Shown: piece after piece, positions 1 to 10,649 of the stretch
How the letters are laid out: every line of letters begins with the position of its first letter
Numbering within the stretch: position 1 is the first letter of the stretch
NCBI GenBank assembly: GCA_032622095.1
Contig: CP136069.1
Coordinates: forward strand, 14,494,450-14,558,449
Length of the DNA: 64,000 bases
Source: Siphonodentalium dalli
Lineage: Eukaryota; Mollusca; Scaphopoda; Gadilida; Siphonodentaliidae
Direction: 5' to 3'
Program-made: the position numbers and the translations under genes
Notes under the pieces: model-generated
Told to the model about the DNA's origin: nothing
The model's database searches: none
The model's input: the letters and a program-made list of their open reading frames with translations, nothing else

Positions 1-1325
1 AAAAAAATTGAAAAAGCTGTTTTGTCTATTATTACAATAAATCTAAAAAAAATCTTCTTTATATCAGAGATATCGTACCACTATCATAGCTAATATCTAG
101 AGGTATATAGACTACAATATTGTAGCGCAAAATGTTCGCGTTTCTATACTTTTATTTCTCATTTTGCCGAATTTTACAAAAATAGGGATTTTTGCTGAAT
201 TTTGGCACTTAATCAGCTAAAAATCATCTTTTGCATCATCTGTATATTTCACACCGGGTCCTATCCGATGCGGAATGTCATAACCTTCAAAATGATGTAT
301 CACAAGCCCGTGTGTGGTGCCGATGGACTAAACTTTCTGAAATCGGTTCCGGCCGCTCCACTATATAGAGTGAGTGACAATAACATTCATCATAATTACA
401 GTACATGAAAACTATGGAGGGTTAGTGGTAGAATATCAAACCACCTTCGCACAATGCACTTATTTTCGATAAGCCAATGCAAAGGATAGTGAACTGTCTG
501 GGCGACATCATGATTTTGGCGTGCCGGACATGCCTATGGAATGCGCCTCAGAATCACCTGGTCGCCTATGGTTTGGGCGGCGCATGGGAGAATGTTATTT
601 AATTCAGAGTGAATAGTCCCAAAATCCTGGCTTATACAAGTAGTACTAGCACAGAAGTGATTCGGCTGTCAATACAATGTATCTATCTAACCACTTAATT
701 TCATTCATTGCCCATGGTGAATTTTTTCAGTTTTACTGCTAAAAGTCATCAGCTTCACAATGTACCAGCAAAATAAGTCAACAATACAAGCCAAATTGGT
801 GCTCCGATCAAACTCCGATCATGTACTCCTTTTAATAATATAAACAGTTTTTCACCAAAATATATCTGACACCAGACTGATTAACTAATCTGCTGTTCAT
901 CTACATGTACATTTTGGTTATATCCACAATGTTAATTGAAATATTGTATGTACACGTAGAATAATATCTGTTTTGTAAATGTTTGGGTTATGAATATATA
1001 TGCTCATGTAGCAGTGGACGATTTATCGGGTTGTAGGGTGTCTGAAAATAGAATGAAAGTGTCAATGACACTGTAGCTTAGCTCAACTTGGAAAGGGAAT
1101 AATTTGATATGTTAAAGTCAATGGAGCAATTAAAAATGTCGAAAGTGGAAAGGTCTACGTAATACTAGATTATCAACATGAAGAGATATATATAAGTTAA
1201 AACCCAAGATGGTTGCTGGCGGCTTTTTGCCAATGAAATTCAAACACAATTGGTAGCTTCCAAAATGACTAGTTCCCATCTATATTCCAATGTTAACCGC
1301 CATGACAAATTTTATGATGATCTGA
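1..1325. other. AT-rich non-coding sequence
   Basis: No reading frame with recognisable protein content, no RNA gene and no clear repeat structure. The longest short ORF (202-408, plus) shows no domain-like pattern and is treated as chance. Confidence 0.6.
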
Positions 1326-1485
1326 CCAGGCTTGGGGCAATTACTTGTGAATGTAATTAATTACAATTACAATTACTTCCACATTTTTCAATTACAACTA
1401 CAATCTCATTACATCTATTTCACAATGTAATTAATTACAATTACTTTGAAATGTAATTCAATTACAATTACAATTACATTTCAGT
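1326..1485. repeat. hAT-like ATTAC-rich repeat fragment
   Basis: The segment opens with CAGGCTTGGGGCAATTAC and continues as dense alternations of GTAATTAATTACAATTAC on both strands. hAT elements commonly start with CAG and can have termini built of such AATTAC blocks, so this is called a hAT-type end or MITE by resemblance. No transposase lies beside it and no 8-bp target duplication was found. A simple AT-rich microsatellite is the alternative. Confidence 0.4.
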
Positions 1486-1629
1486 TCAGAATTGAAGTAG
1501 GAACACTTTTTATTTATATGAACTTTATTTGATAACAAAACTTAAATTTCATACAAGCAAGATAAAATACACGAAGAAGCACAGTAATGAAGCACACTTG
1601 GTACAGAGCAACCAATGTATTACATGTAT

Positions 1630-1836
1630 TTTATTTTTATGAGTAATCGCGGTATATTGGTAGCTTTACTTTCTCTGGGCCAATTTTTACAATCGACCGG
1701 TTGAATTTCGATGAAATTTCCGTTAAATAAAATGATGCTGCTCATTTGCCAATTTGAGCAGCAATTTCGAGAAAATATTTTGGACTAGGGAGTTGATATT
1801 TAATTACGTAACGCACACCGCGAGTTCCGCCACCGC
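1630..1836. repeat. Dispersed repeat A, copy 1
   Basis: About 200 bp that recurs in direct orientation at 20465-20628 and inverted at 21245-21475. Shared landmarks are a GAGTAATCGCGG-type start, GGGCCAATTTT, a small stem-loop (GCTGCTCA...TGAGCAGC, 10-nt loop) and an end at TTACGTAACGCACAC. This copy and the inverted copy share the ACGTAACGCACAC end, which marks a probable element boundary. Family unknown; no coding capacity. Confidence 0.8.
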
Positions 1837-2550
1837 TGCGTGCCAAGCTCCGGCCACCAGCGATGGCTCCGTGTTCAGCCATGTTCTTCCGTGGTCATGT
1901 CGCTGTCACCTGTGTTATGGCCGTGGTCATCCGTGGTCATAGCGTGGATTTCCGTCTTCAAACGTGATCATTTGGCCGTGGTCACCCGTTCGCCGTACCG
2001 TGATCATAGCGTGGATGTTCCGTGTTCAAATGTGATCAGAGCGTGTTCAAACGTGATCAGAGCGTGTTCAAAATCTGAACACGATTGAACACGTTTACCC
2101 AGACCGTGTTCTTGGCGAGTTCAGATTTTGAACACGGAAAAACCACGGAAAAATCGCGCGTGGTCTTCCGTGGACATGTAAAAATCCACGGGCCTTGTAC
2201 TGCAGTACAAAGCCCGTGGTTTTTTCAAAACCACGCGTGGCCAACATTTTAACACGGAAAAAACACGGTAAAATCGCGCGTGGTCTTAGCGTGGTCAAGT
2301 TCAGAAAAATGACCAGCGTGTTCAAAAACAGTCTGAACACGGCGTGTACATGCCGTGGTCATCCGAGTTCACGCCGTGGTCATCCGTGTTGAAGTCGGTT
2401 CTTAGCGTGATCAATTTCGGCAAAATGGCCACCGTGTTCAAAAATGGTCTGAACACGGCGTGTACATGCCGTGGTCATCTGAGTGCACGCCGTGGTCATC
2501 CGTGTTGAAGTCGTGTTCATGCCGTGTGAATAGCGTGGTCAGCCGTGTTT
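1837..2550. repeat. Iterated CGTG(G/T/A)TCA repeat block
   Basis: A block visibly richer in GC and CpG than its AT-rich surroundings, built from dozens of copies of CCGTGGTCAT, GCGTGTTCAA and CGTGATCA. The motif is mainly direct at both sides, while the middle (about 2075-2280) carries it inverted (GAACACGG). Longer duplications are superimposed: 2285-2400 repeats at 2401-2515 (period about 116 bp), and 2130-2168 repeats at 2250-2288 (period about 120 bp). ORFs through it are low-complexity by-products. It could be the interior of a non-autonomous transposon with subterminal binding sites, or a local satellite. Confidence 0.8.
2186..2219. repeat. 34-bp near-perfect palindrome
   Basis: CCACGGG(C/G)... 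reads the same on both strands around a CTGCAG centre at 2200-2205, with one mismatched pair. It sits in the inverted-motif core of the surrounding CGTGGTCA block and is flanked by A-rich (left) and T-rich (right) tracts that extend the pairing. Confidence 0.85.
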
Positions 2551-2684
2551 ACGGCGTAGTCTGCATCCCAGTCAGGGACAGTGCGGGAGGTGTGAATAAT
2601 CCGCGACATCAAAGAGTTGCCGCAGTATCACGTGCGGTAGGATTTTTTTCGGGTATATTTGGCCCGGATTGATTTCGTCAATGA

Positions 2685-2848
2685 ACAAAGAATTGTCAGA
2701 AAAATCTTTTATAATAAAAAACAATTTCATATATTGAATTATATATATATATGCATATTTGTTAATCCGTGTCAATGGCCTTTATATCCGTGTCATGTTT
2801 TGTTGTCGCATTTTATTTTAGTTGGCATTAATATTTTCTTGTGTTTCC
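2685..2848. repeat. Dispersed repeat D, copy 1
   Basis: About 165 bp matching the reverse complement of 31997-32165. Shared landmarks include TTTGTTAATCCGTG, GGCCTTTATATC and TTTTAGTTGGCATTAATATTTT. It lies directly upstream of a CAGACAGACAAACAAA microsatellite tail, so it is probably the body of a Helitron-like or SINE-like element. No protein signal. Confidence 0.8.
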
Positions 2849-3327
2849 CAGCCATAGCTAACAGACAGACAGACAAACAAACAAACAGAAGTCCCAAACT
2901 ATATATTAGATCATTTGTGGGTACCCGTTTCAAGGTGAAGGTCACCTCGGGCGGAAAAACTGACCAGATGAAAATCTCCCCCATTCCCAGGAATCCTTAA
3001 GTACGAACACTTAAGAATTACACAACACGCTCATGTCTGTACACAGGCACAACACGCTCATGTCTGGACACATACACGCTCTTTATCGACGACACTGCGG
3101 ATACGAACGCTCTTTAACTATCACGCGATTAACCCATGAATTCCCATTGCGGTGGCGGGAGGTTGGATAATGAGTGCTCTGACGTTCTCGGAAGCGGTCC
3201 GATGACTATTCCCGCGGTTTTTACCCTCAGATAGCAAGTTTGGGCTAAATCCGCCCGGCAGTTTTCCCGGCCATAGCTAACAGACAAACAACAAACAAAC
3301 AAACAGAAGTCCCAAAATATAAAGTAG
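2849..3327 (+). mobile_element. Helitron-like non-autonomous element tails
   Basis: Two successive tails of the type (CAGA/CAAA)n, then AGTCCCAAA, then a TATATTAGAT/ATAAAGTAGAT end: the first at 2861-2912, the second at 3280-3327. The body between them shares GCGGAAAAACTGACCAGATGA with the element at 28891-29711, so the two are relatives. A 20-bp segment containing ACACGCTCATGTCTG is duplicated at about 3021 and 3048. The ending matches the array at 26-30 kb. Assignment to Helitron/HINE-like elements is by resemblance only; no Rep/helicase gene is present. Confidence 0.55.
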
Positions 3328-4201
3328 ATTAAATGCAGATATTCTCGAATGTGAAACCGGTTTCGTTAGTTTACCGTATACAGTTGCGACCCGAATTGAG
3401 AAGTAAATAATTACAATTGAGCGTAGTTTAGACGGTACTTTTGATTTGTTTGAGATTTTCGGCGATGCTACATTTCCCCAGTTGGCATAGCACCTGAATA
3501 CTGACTTATCAGGTTATACGCAACAGTACATAATATAAGTTAACCTGTGCCAGCGATAACAAGATATCATATTTGTAGTTTGAGATCGGTTATCATTGCT
3601 TTAACAGTGATCTAGAACAGTCTTAACCATGCTAAATGAACAATAACTCTTAAAATGACTTAAATGTTCTGCAGTTTCGTCAAAAGTCACAATATTGAAA
3701 ATAAAATAAAAGTTACCTAATTATGAATTTTATCAAGAATATACTAAAAGTATAGTATAATGATAATATGAATGTGATATTACCCACAAAACACTTTGTG
3801 TGAACCGAGAATTTAATTCAACGCAGAAGTCTTGTTAAAGTGAACTTATCGGGGACTCCTCTGTGTTGAGCGCTTTGCGTATAGCACACTTTACTCACTC
3901 TACTGTATCATAATATGGATTTTTGTTTATTAACAAACCGCACGGTCTTGACAATAACATGCTATTTATGATTTTACACAATATGTCTGTAAATTTATAT
4001 TATTTCTGTTTATGGCGGTCTTAACCGATGCCACATTTTAAAAGAGCAACACCCATCGCGATGACAATACTTATATTTAAGTGTCAATCGTATATACCAC
4101 ACTATAACAGGTTGCTGAACGTTCTAGCATTCCATGAAGCAACAAAGAGTTGAGGTCGGTACAACCAATCTAGATCTATATTAAGTTCATTCGTTGTGTG
4201 G
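3328..4201. other. AT-rich non-coding sequence
   Basis: Nothing recognisable on either strand; no ORF of note and no repeat found elsewhere in the window. Confidence 0.6.
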
Positions 4202-4222
4202 TTTTTTTTTTTTTTTTTTTTT
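4202..4222 (-). other. Candidate LINE poly(A) tail (T run)
   Basis: An uninterrupted run of 21 T on the plus strand, lying about 370 bp beyond the stop of the minus-strand LINE ORF2. It is where a poly(A) tail would end that element. It could also be an unrelated homopolymer. Confidence 0.5.
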
Positions 4223-4590
4223 GTATTCATATGATTTATGTACATTATATACAATGATGTCATACACATATAATATATTTGTAAGTATTACAAAAACAAT
4301 CATGTTAATAATTAAAATGACATCACATGTGGGGCGGGTGGGTCCTTGCACACTAACCATGCACTCTCCTTGCACACCATACAGTACATGCATATCAATA
4401 AGTGTTTATATATGATAGACAAAACAAAAAACAAACAATAATACCTTCAAAAACACGATATATGTTGGTATTTATTTGTGTTTGCGTGTACACCTATATC
4501 AATACAACAAACTATAAGTTGGATTGGTACCTGGTGTCAGTCTTTGCATTGATTGTATCTGGTTATTTGTCAAAATAGCTTTTTTATTGC

Positions 4591-5163
4591 TTATGAGCTA
4601 TTGTTTAACGCTTTTGTCAAAGCACCCCATTCCTCCTGAAAATTCAACAGTCTATCACCTCTCAAAGCAATGATCTTTTCCATATGAGATCGGTTAACTA
4701 ATTCATTCAAAAAAGCTTTTAAAGATAATTCAATGGGATCGAATTTCGTTTTATAGATATAGTATTTTGAAATAAGTAAAATAATGTTTCTTATATTGGC
4801 ACCCTTTTCCGGCGAGACCCCAAATAATATGTTACATTTTGTAAGTTGGATATCTAGTATGTTGGTGTTTATCCAGCGTTGTACTGTTCTTAAGAAACAT
4901 GATACTATAGGACAGTCAAAAAATATGTGGGAAATTGATTCTATTATATGACATCGGTTACAGTTACTATCGCTAGTAATTTTCATCTTTTGTACTAACA
5001 GTTTGGTCGCCAGAATTCTAGTATTTATGCGGAACTGGAACCATCGCAACCTGGTGTCAGAGAGTGATTTAAACGGCAGTGCGAATGTATATGTCCATGG
5101 TACTTGATACTTGTTATGTCCAAGTTCTAATGCCCATTTCTGTATTGAGGAAGGTTTTGCCAT
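4591..5163 (-). pseudogene. LINE ORF2 C-terminal zinc-knuckle domain
   Basis: A 190-residue open segment containing TRLRWFQFRINTRILATK, then CNRCHIIESISHIFFDC (CX2C...H...C). That is the zf-RVT type knuckle found at the C-terminus of L1/Tx1 ORF2 proteins and needed for retrotransposition in studied relatives. The segment stops at 4591, about where such ORFs normally end. The ATG at 5163 is internal, because upstream coding sequence continues the same element. Confidence 0.85.
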
Positions 5164-5629
5164 TTTATCCGATATGAGAATGTCATAAAAATCTTTGCAA
5201 CCCCGTATACTTTTTAGAAGTAATGATAACTGCCCGGGAATGAGGGGATTTTGTTGTTTTTATAGTCTTTGGTCAAGCAAACGCGACAGCTTGATCAACT
5301 GTTTATTGATGCTATGGATTGTAATAAAGTTTGTAGATATATCATACATTTTTTCATCCTAGCTACAGTTGGGAGTTCATTGTTGTCGGAAATAAGGTCA
5401 TTCACAAATATCACGCCTTTTCGCTTCCATTCCTGTATATCAATCGAGTATTGGTTTATGTTAATATTATCGTTGTTCCATAAAGTATTTGAGATTAGAT
5501 GTGAATGTTTAATGGATAGCTTCTTGAGTAAGTTTTTCCAAGCCGTTATGACGTCACACCAAAAATGGGTTTATGATTGTATCCTTGATCGATTCCAGGT
5601 ATTTTGCACCGTATGTGAGAAATAGTGGA
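5164..5629 (-). pseudogene. LINE ORF2 connection region, broken
   Basis: Links the RT to the C-terminal knuckle domain. After the shift near 5635 the frame reads LFLTYGAKYLESIKDTIINPF. A further shift near 5545 leads to PFWCDVITAWKNLLKKLSI and then SNTLWNND, both typical of L1/Tx1 ORF2, ending at a TGA near 5300. Downstream to 5164 no long frame survives. A plus-strand ORF over the same bases (5269-5625) is its shadow. Confidence 0.75.
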
Positions 5630-6958
5630 TCAGATAATATTTCGGGGGCGATACTTATCCATTTTGCGTGTTTTGTGGTGAATCGTCTGAGCCAGGTTAT
5701 TTTTTAGAGCTTCGATAAATTCTTTAATTTTTGTCATTTTTAGGCCGCCTTGTTGATAACTTTTGCACATTTGTGAACGTTTAATTCGATCTCGTTTCCA
5801 GTTCCAGATAAACCTGAATAACATGGTATCTATTTCGTCAATAAAAGTTTGGGTGGGATTTGGAAGAGATTGGAATAGATGGACTAATTTTGGAATTATG
5901 GTAGATTTGATTATTACAATACGACCCAGTGGAGTTAAGGCTCTATGCTCCCATTTTTCAATTCCGGCTTTCATTTCGATAAGTTTGTTTCCAAAATTGC
6001 GGGTATGCAATTGCGATAAATCTGTACTGTATGTTATTCCCAGCAATTTGAATTGTTTTCTTACAGAAATGTCGCAATTTTCGATGGGTGCACCGGTGGT
6101 GTCCTTTTTTGCGCCTAACCAAACTATTTGACATTTTTCGAGGTTGGCTTTCAATCCTGACATGTTTGCGAATGTGTAGAGAACATTCAAACTTTCTTTA
6201 AGGGATTCTTCGTTTCCGTCCAGGATGAGTGTAGTGTCGTCGGCATACTGATTAATTTTATGTTCTGTACTGCCGAGGGTGATGCCTTTTATCTTTTTAT
6301 TTTCCCTCACCATAATTGCAAGTATTTCTGCACATAGGAGAAAAATGTACGGAGATACCGGGTCTCCTTGTCTACAGCCTCTCGGTGGCTGGAAAAAGGG
6401 AGATATTGTGCCGTTCACGAGGACTGCCGATCTAATGTCTTTATAAAACGTTTTTATCCACCTTCTAATCGATTCTCCGAAGTAAAATGTCAATAAGCAC
6501 TCATCGATAAATGACCATGAAACAATGTCGAACGCCTTCTCCAAGTCTATCAATAGTAACATGCCTGGTATGTTGTGTATGTCAGTCTCGTGTAGTATGT
6601 CGTATATTAAACGCGTGTTGTCTCCTATGAATCTCCCCGAAAGAAAACCGGTTTGATCTTCGTTAATTATGGTAGGTAGAACTGATTTTATCCGGTTAGC
6701 GATACATGAAGATGCCAGTTTATACGATATATTTAGAAGAGATATTGGACGCCAGTTTTTAAGATACATCCTTGGTTTGTCACCTTTTGGGATTAAAGTT
6801 ATAATACCCTGTTTTTGTGTGGTAGATAGTTCCCCCTTTGTGAAGGCATGATTAAGTGCGTTAAGAACAAAGATATTTAGATCGTTCCAGAAAATTTTGT
6901 AAAACTCAACTGTGTACCCGTCAAGACCAGGTGATTTTCCGTTCTTCATTTTTCGCAA
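5630..6958 (-). pseudogene. LINE reverse transcriptase domain
   Basis: A 442-residue open stretch covering RT fingers, palm and thumb. Visible motifs: GKSPGLDGY (residues 7-15), NWRPISLLN (68-76), LIDLEKAFD with the motif A aspartate (136-144), CRQGDPVSPY (195-204) and the catalytic QYADD (237-241), then a thumb with KFKLLGITY-like sequence. The frame really begins further upstream: sequence 6959-7108 continues in phase (ETKAFYERLY... SIEGEITLPELTEAL) as far as the TAA near 7110. The ATG at 6958 is therefore only an internal methionine. The stretch ends at a frameshift near 5635, where LSDPLFLTYGAKYLES continues in another frame. The catalytic aspartates are intact. Confidence 0.92.
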
Positions 6959-7409
6959 TGCTTCAGTCAGTTCGGGTAAAGTGATTTCGCCTTCAATGGA
7001 GTGTGATTGGGTCGGAGTAAGTGAAGGGGCACTGATATCAGATAATTTCGAAGTGGGGTTAATGTTCGTTGTTTGTGTGTAAAGCCTTTCGTAGAATGCT
7101 TTGGTTTCTTATATAATATCGACTGATTCTGTGATTTTTCTATTGTTACTGTCTCTAATTTCATTTATAGATTTGGATAAGTATTGACGTTTTTCGCCTT
7201 CATCAATATACTTAGCTTTCGTTCGTGTCATAATACCTTCTATTTGATCCTTTCTTATGGCCTGTAGTTTAATTTCAATGTCTTTCAAATCGTCTAGCAT
7301 TATGTTTGTGGATTGAGCACTCGAGGTCGCGAGCTCTTGTTCTATTTTACCCTTTCGTTGTATTAATTTATCTCCGTCATTAGCTTTCTGTCTTTTCAAG
7401 CGAGAAGAA

Positions 7410-8337
7410 TTATTGAATTGTTTTCCCTCTGATGTCAAGTAAAAGTGCGTCCAGGAATAATGAATCTGCTATGGAAAAATTATTCGGTGCCAGACCGCTA
7501 ATGGAGTTTGTTTTTTTATATCTTTGAATATTATCATTTATGGTGTCTCTGACGATATTTTTATATTCTTCTCTAAAAAGCAAGGAGTTGTTGAACTTCC
7601 AGAATCCGCGTCCTTGTTTGATATTATTTATTCTAAGTTCTAGAGTAGTTATCGAATGATCGGTTCGATAGCCCGGAAGTATATCTGATGTATCAGTAAC
7701 GAGAGTAAGGAGGTCTGATGACATAAGAAAAAAGTCAAGTCTCGCCATTTTTAATGGGGACTTTCTGCGCCATGTAAAACGCTTCACTGTTGGGTTTATA
7801 AGACGCCATGGGTCGATTAAACCATGGGCATGTGCCATGGCCTCTACTTTTGTTTTTGCTTGAGTATTATTAGTATGTAGATAATTGTATGTGTCAAGGT
7901 TTTGGTCCTGGACTAGATTCCAGTCCCCGCATATTATCACCTGAGTGTTCCCAATGGAGGCAATTTTATCGTCAATCGTTTTATAGAATTTTGGATCGTC
8001 ATCGTTTGGTCCGTAAATAACTGTAAGGGTAATGCGAATTTCCTCTAACGAGACATCTAAAATAATATAGTTACCATTTTTGTCTTGTATGAAATCGTGT
8101 AATTCAAATTGAAACGTATTTATAAACAGTATGGCCACGTCTCTGGATTGCGATTTATAAGAAGAAAATGTGCACCCATTCGGATCTTATAATGTTCTCT
8201 TGGTCTTTCGTAAAGTGTGTGTCTTGAAGACAGTATATAGAACCATTGATAGACTTGAGGTGATCGAACACATCCCGTCTTTTCTGTCTCTGATTCAACC
8301 CTCGGCAGTTCATTGATACGATCTTAATGGTTGACAT
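7410..8337 (-). pseudogene. LINE endonuclease domain, frameshifted
   Basis: N-terminal part of the LINE ORF2: an exonuclease-endonuclease-phosphatase domain that nicks target DNA to prime reverse transcription. From the ATG at 8337 it reads IKIVSMNCRGLN (with the catalytic-region Asn), then QDTHF. The frame shifts near 8180 and continues in 7410-8138 with VIICGDWN (the GDxN motif), RRKSPLKMARLDFFL and GYRTDHSITTLEL, whose Asp-His is the usual C-terminal catalytic pair. A second shift near 7440 moves the frame to a lysine-rich linker (7109-7438), which ends in an in-frame TAA at about 7109-7111. The expected catalytic residues remain visible, so inactivation comes from the frame breaks. Start chosen because this ATG directly precedes the conserved first strand. 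Confidence 0.88.
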
Positions 8338-8340
8338 TAT

Positions 8341-8849
8341 TGGATTCGCGACGTCTACAACTCATCCTGGACCAAACGTAACAGTTGTCGACACATTCTA
8401 AACAAAGGCTGGTGTACATATATAGTAGGTTGGTACATGTATAATACAAGTTGATGTTACATATTGTTTTAAATTTTGAAGCCGTCGGTATATATGAATA
8501 AAATAAACACAAAGACATGTAACATTGATGATCATAGACATTAATATGACACAGAGCGTTCTGAGAGCATACACCATTCATACGGGGGAGGGGATGGGTT
8601 AAATGTGGTATGTACATTTGTTTTCGTCCGGTTCTTTCGGCATGCTATTCCCGATACGCGACCACTGGTCTCGGAACTATGTGATTAAGAATTAAGGCAT
8701 TAATTATATTTTATGTTTGATCTTTCCAATTCTATGTAAAGTCGTTATACATGTTCATCATATTCTTTAAATTGCACTTAAAAAATAAACTTTTGAAAGC
8801 CCGGTACTCAATATGTAGATTATACTAGCGCCCGTGTCTATGGATAGTG
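8341..8849. other. Non-coding flank of the LINE
   Basis: A minus-strand ORF at 8324-8617 overlaps the LINE start but has no recognisable ORF1 features (no coiled coil, RRM or zinc fingers). Otherwise AT-rich sequence. Confidence 0.5.
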
Positions 8850-10420
8850 TATATGGTCATGTATATATCGGATCAAAATTAAGGTGCGTATATTTTCGTG
8901 TGAGTAAAGAAAGATGTCACGTCTCACTTGGTTACTAAAAAACGTTGGTTACTAAATATATTGTAATAAGTATAAATTTGAAATAATATCGAAATGCCTC
9001 ATCTCACATTCGTGTGGACATGTATGTGATCAATGAATAGTCAAACATTGGGTAATGCATGTACGATATATAGCGTTGCAACATAATTTGTAATCCATAT
9101 CATCGGTAGGTTTCATCTCACATGCATGTGGACATATATATGGACAAGTATTTTGGTTCTCGTGTGTGTTTGTTAAACGTTTACTAGCTACATGGTACAT
9201 TATGTTATAAATCGAAATTTGAGTTCACACTAACGGTGTACCCCATCTCACATGCATGTGGACATATATATAGGCAAACAATAAACATTTGAACAATATA
9301 TGTACTATATATAGAGTTGCAGCATAGTTTAAAACCATTCTATATGTATGTTTCAACTCTCATGCATATGGACATGTGTATGGTCGATTAATTTAGGTCT
9401 CATGTGCGTTTTTAATCAAACGTCGGTCACAAGCCCTACGATATATATCATTATAAATATATATTTGAAATCAAAATATCATTATGCCCATTATCATATA
9501 AATGTAAACATGTATATGATAAAGCATTGGGAAATGCATTTGTGATATTCCTCCTAGCGTTACAATAGTAATTAATTCCATATGATCAATACGTGTAATC
9601 TCACATGCATATGGGCATGTGTATGATCGACAATCATGTATCATGTTAAAATATAGAACAAGTATTGGTTAATGTGTCTACGATATCAATTCAATATAAC
9701 TTAAAAATTATCGCAACATTACGATTCTCCTCACATGCATGTGGACATCAATCATAGTATGGTTTAACTAGGTTTATGATATAACGTTGCAATGAAAATA
9801 AAAATTAAAAAAACATAACATGTGTGCCTCCCATCGCATGCACGTGGATATTTAAAGTATATTAGTCCATGTACGTGCATGCTATAGATACATGTACAGC
9901 AATTATTTGGTGTATGTGTATGCTATATATACATGTACAGCACTGATACCTCACAGTATAGGTATCGGTATGCGTCACCTCACATAAATGTGGACATGTA
10001 TATGGTCAATCAACAATCAAACATTGAGTAATGCATGGAAGATATATAGCGTTGCACTATAATTTGTAATCTATATCATCGGTAACTGTTCATCTCTCAT
10101 GCATGTGCACATATCTACGGTCGAGTGTTTTGGTTCTTGTGTGTGCTTTAATCAAAACATCGGTTACTAGCTACATGGTACATTATATTATAAATCGAAA
10201 TTTGAATTCATACTATCGGTATATCCATCTCACATACAAGTGGACATGTATATCTTCAAACAACAAACATTTTAGCAATACATGTACTATGTTGCAATTC
10301 AGTTTAATATACATGTTCATCACTGTTACAAAAAATAGATTTACGATATAGCGTAAATGAAATTGTAAACCATACCATAGGTATACCTCCAATCGCATGC
10401 ATGTGGATATGTTAATAATA
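8850..10420. repeat. 242-bp dimeric satellite array
   Basis: A diverged tandem array. The landmark CTCACATGCATGTGGACAT (or close variants) occurs at about 9003, 9117, 9247, 9357, 9492, 9600, 9730, 9979, 10094 and 10229. Steps alternate between roughly 110-115 and 130-135 bp, so the true repeat is a dimer of about 242 bp. One half-unit carries GTACGATATATAGCGTTGCA, the other carries CATCGGTTACTAGCTACATGG. The landmark contains the perfect 12-bp palindrome CACATGCATGTG. Past 9730 the array is more rearranged, and a short segment containing ACATGTACAGCA is duplicated near 9890-9945. Confidence 0.85.
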
Positions 10421-10437
10421 TCAATCCATAGGTGTAT

Positions 10438-10605
10438 GCTATATATATATATATATCTCTCGCATATATAGAGATATATATATATATATACATACATACA
10501 CATATACACACATACATACACACACATATACATATATCCATACATATACATATATATACACAATACAATCACATACATACACATATATATTATATATATC
10601 AAATA
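10438..10605. repeat. TA/CA microsatellite
   Basis: Compound dinucleotide and tetranucleotide repeat (AT)n, (CATA)n and (CACA)n. It sits inside the last satellite units; one more landmark copy follows at about 10629. ORFs through it are low-complexity artefacts. Confidence 0.9.
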
Positions 10606-10649
10606 TATGTACACTTCGTCTGTGTCACCTCACATGCGTATGGCTCAAC

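Larger units (their letters stand above)
4202..8340 (-). mobile_element. L1/Tx1-like LINE, nearly full ORF2
   Basis: A minus-strand non-LTR retrotransposon. In its own direction it holds an apurinic-type endonuclease (8337 to ~7410), a linker, reverse transcriptase (6958-5630), a connection region (5629-5164) and a C-terminal CCHC knuckle (5163-4591). About 370 bp of possible 3' UTR follow, and a 21-nt T run at 4202-4222 is read as a poly(A) tail. Damage is limited: frameshifts near 8180, 7440, 5635 and 5545 and two in-frame stops, near 7110 and 5300. This suggests a fairly young copy. No ORF1 was seen upstream of 8337, so it is 5'-truncated or has lost ORF1. No target-site duplication was found. 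L1/Tx1 assignment rests on the QYADDTT, NWRPISLLN and LIDLEKAFD motifs. Confidence 0.88.

Noticed and set aside
2095-2672. ORFs through the CGTGGTCA block
   Set aside because: Products of the short iterated motif; no stable frame across duplicated units.
5269-5625. 118-codon plus-strand ORF
   Set aside because: It is antisense to the LINE connection region, whose minus-strand translation matches LINE motifs.
5763-6131. 122-codon plus-strand ORF
   Set aside because: Shadow of the LINE reverse transcriptase on the opposite strand.
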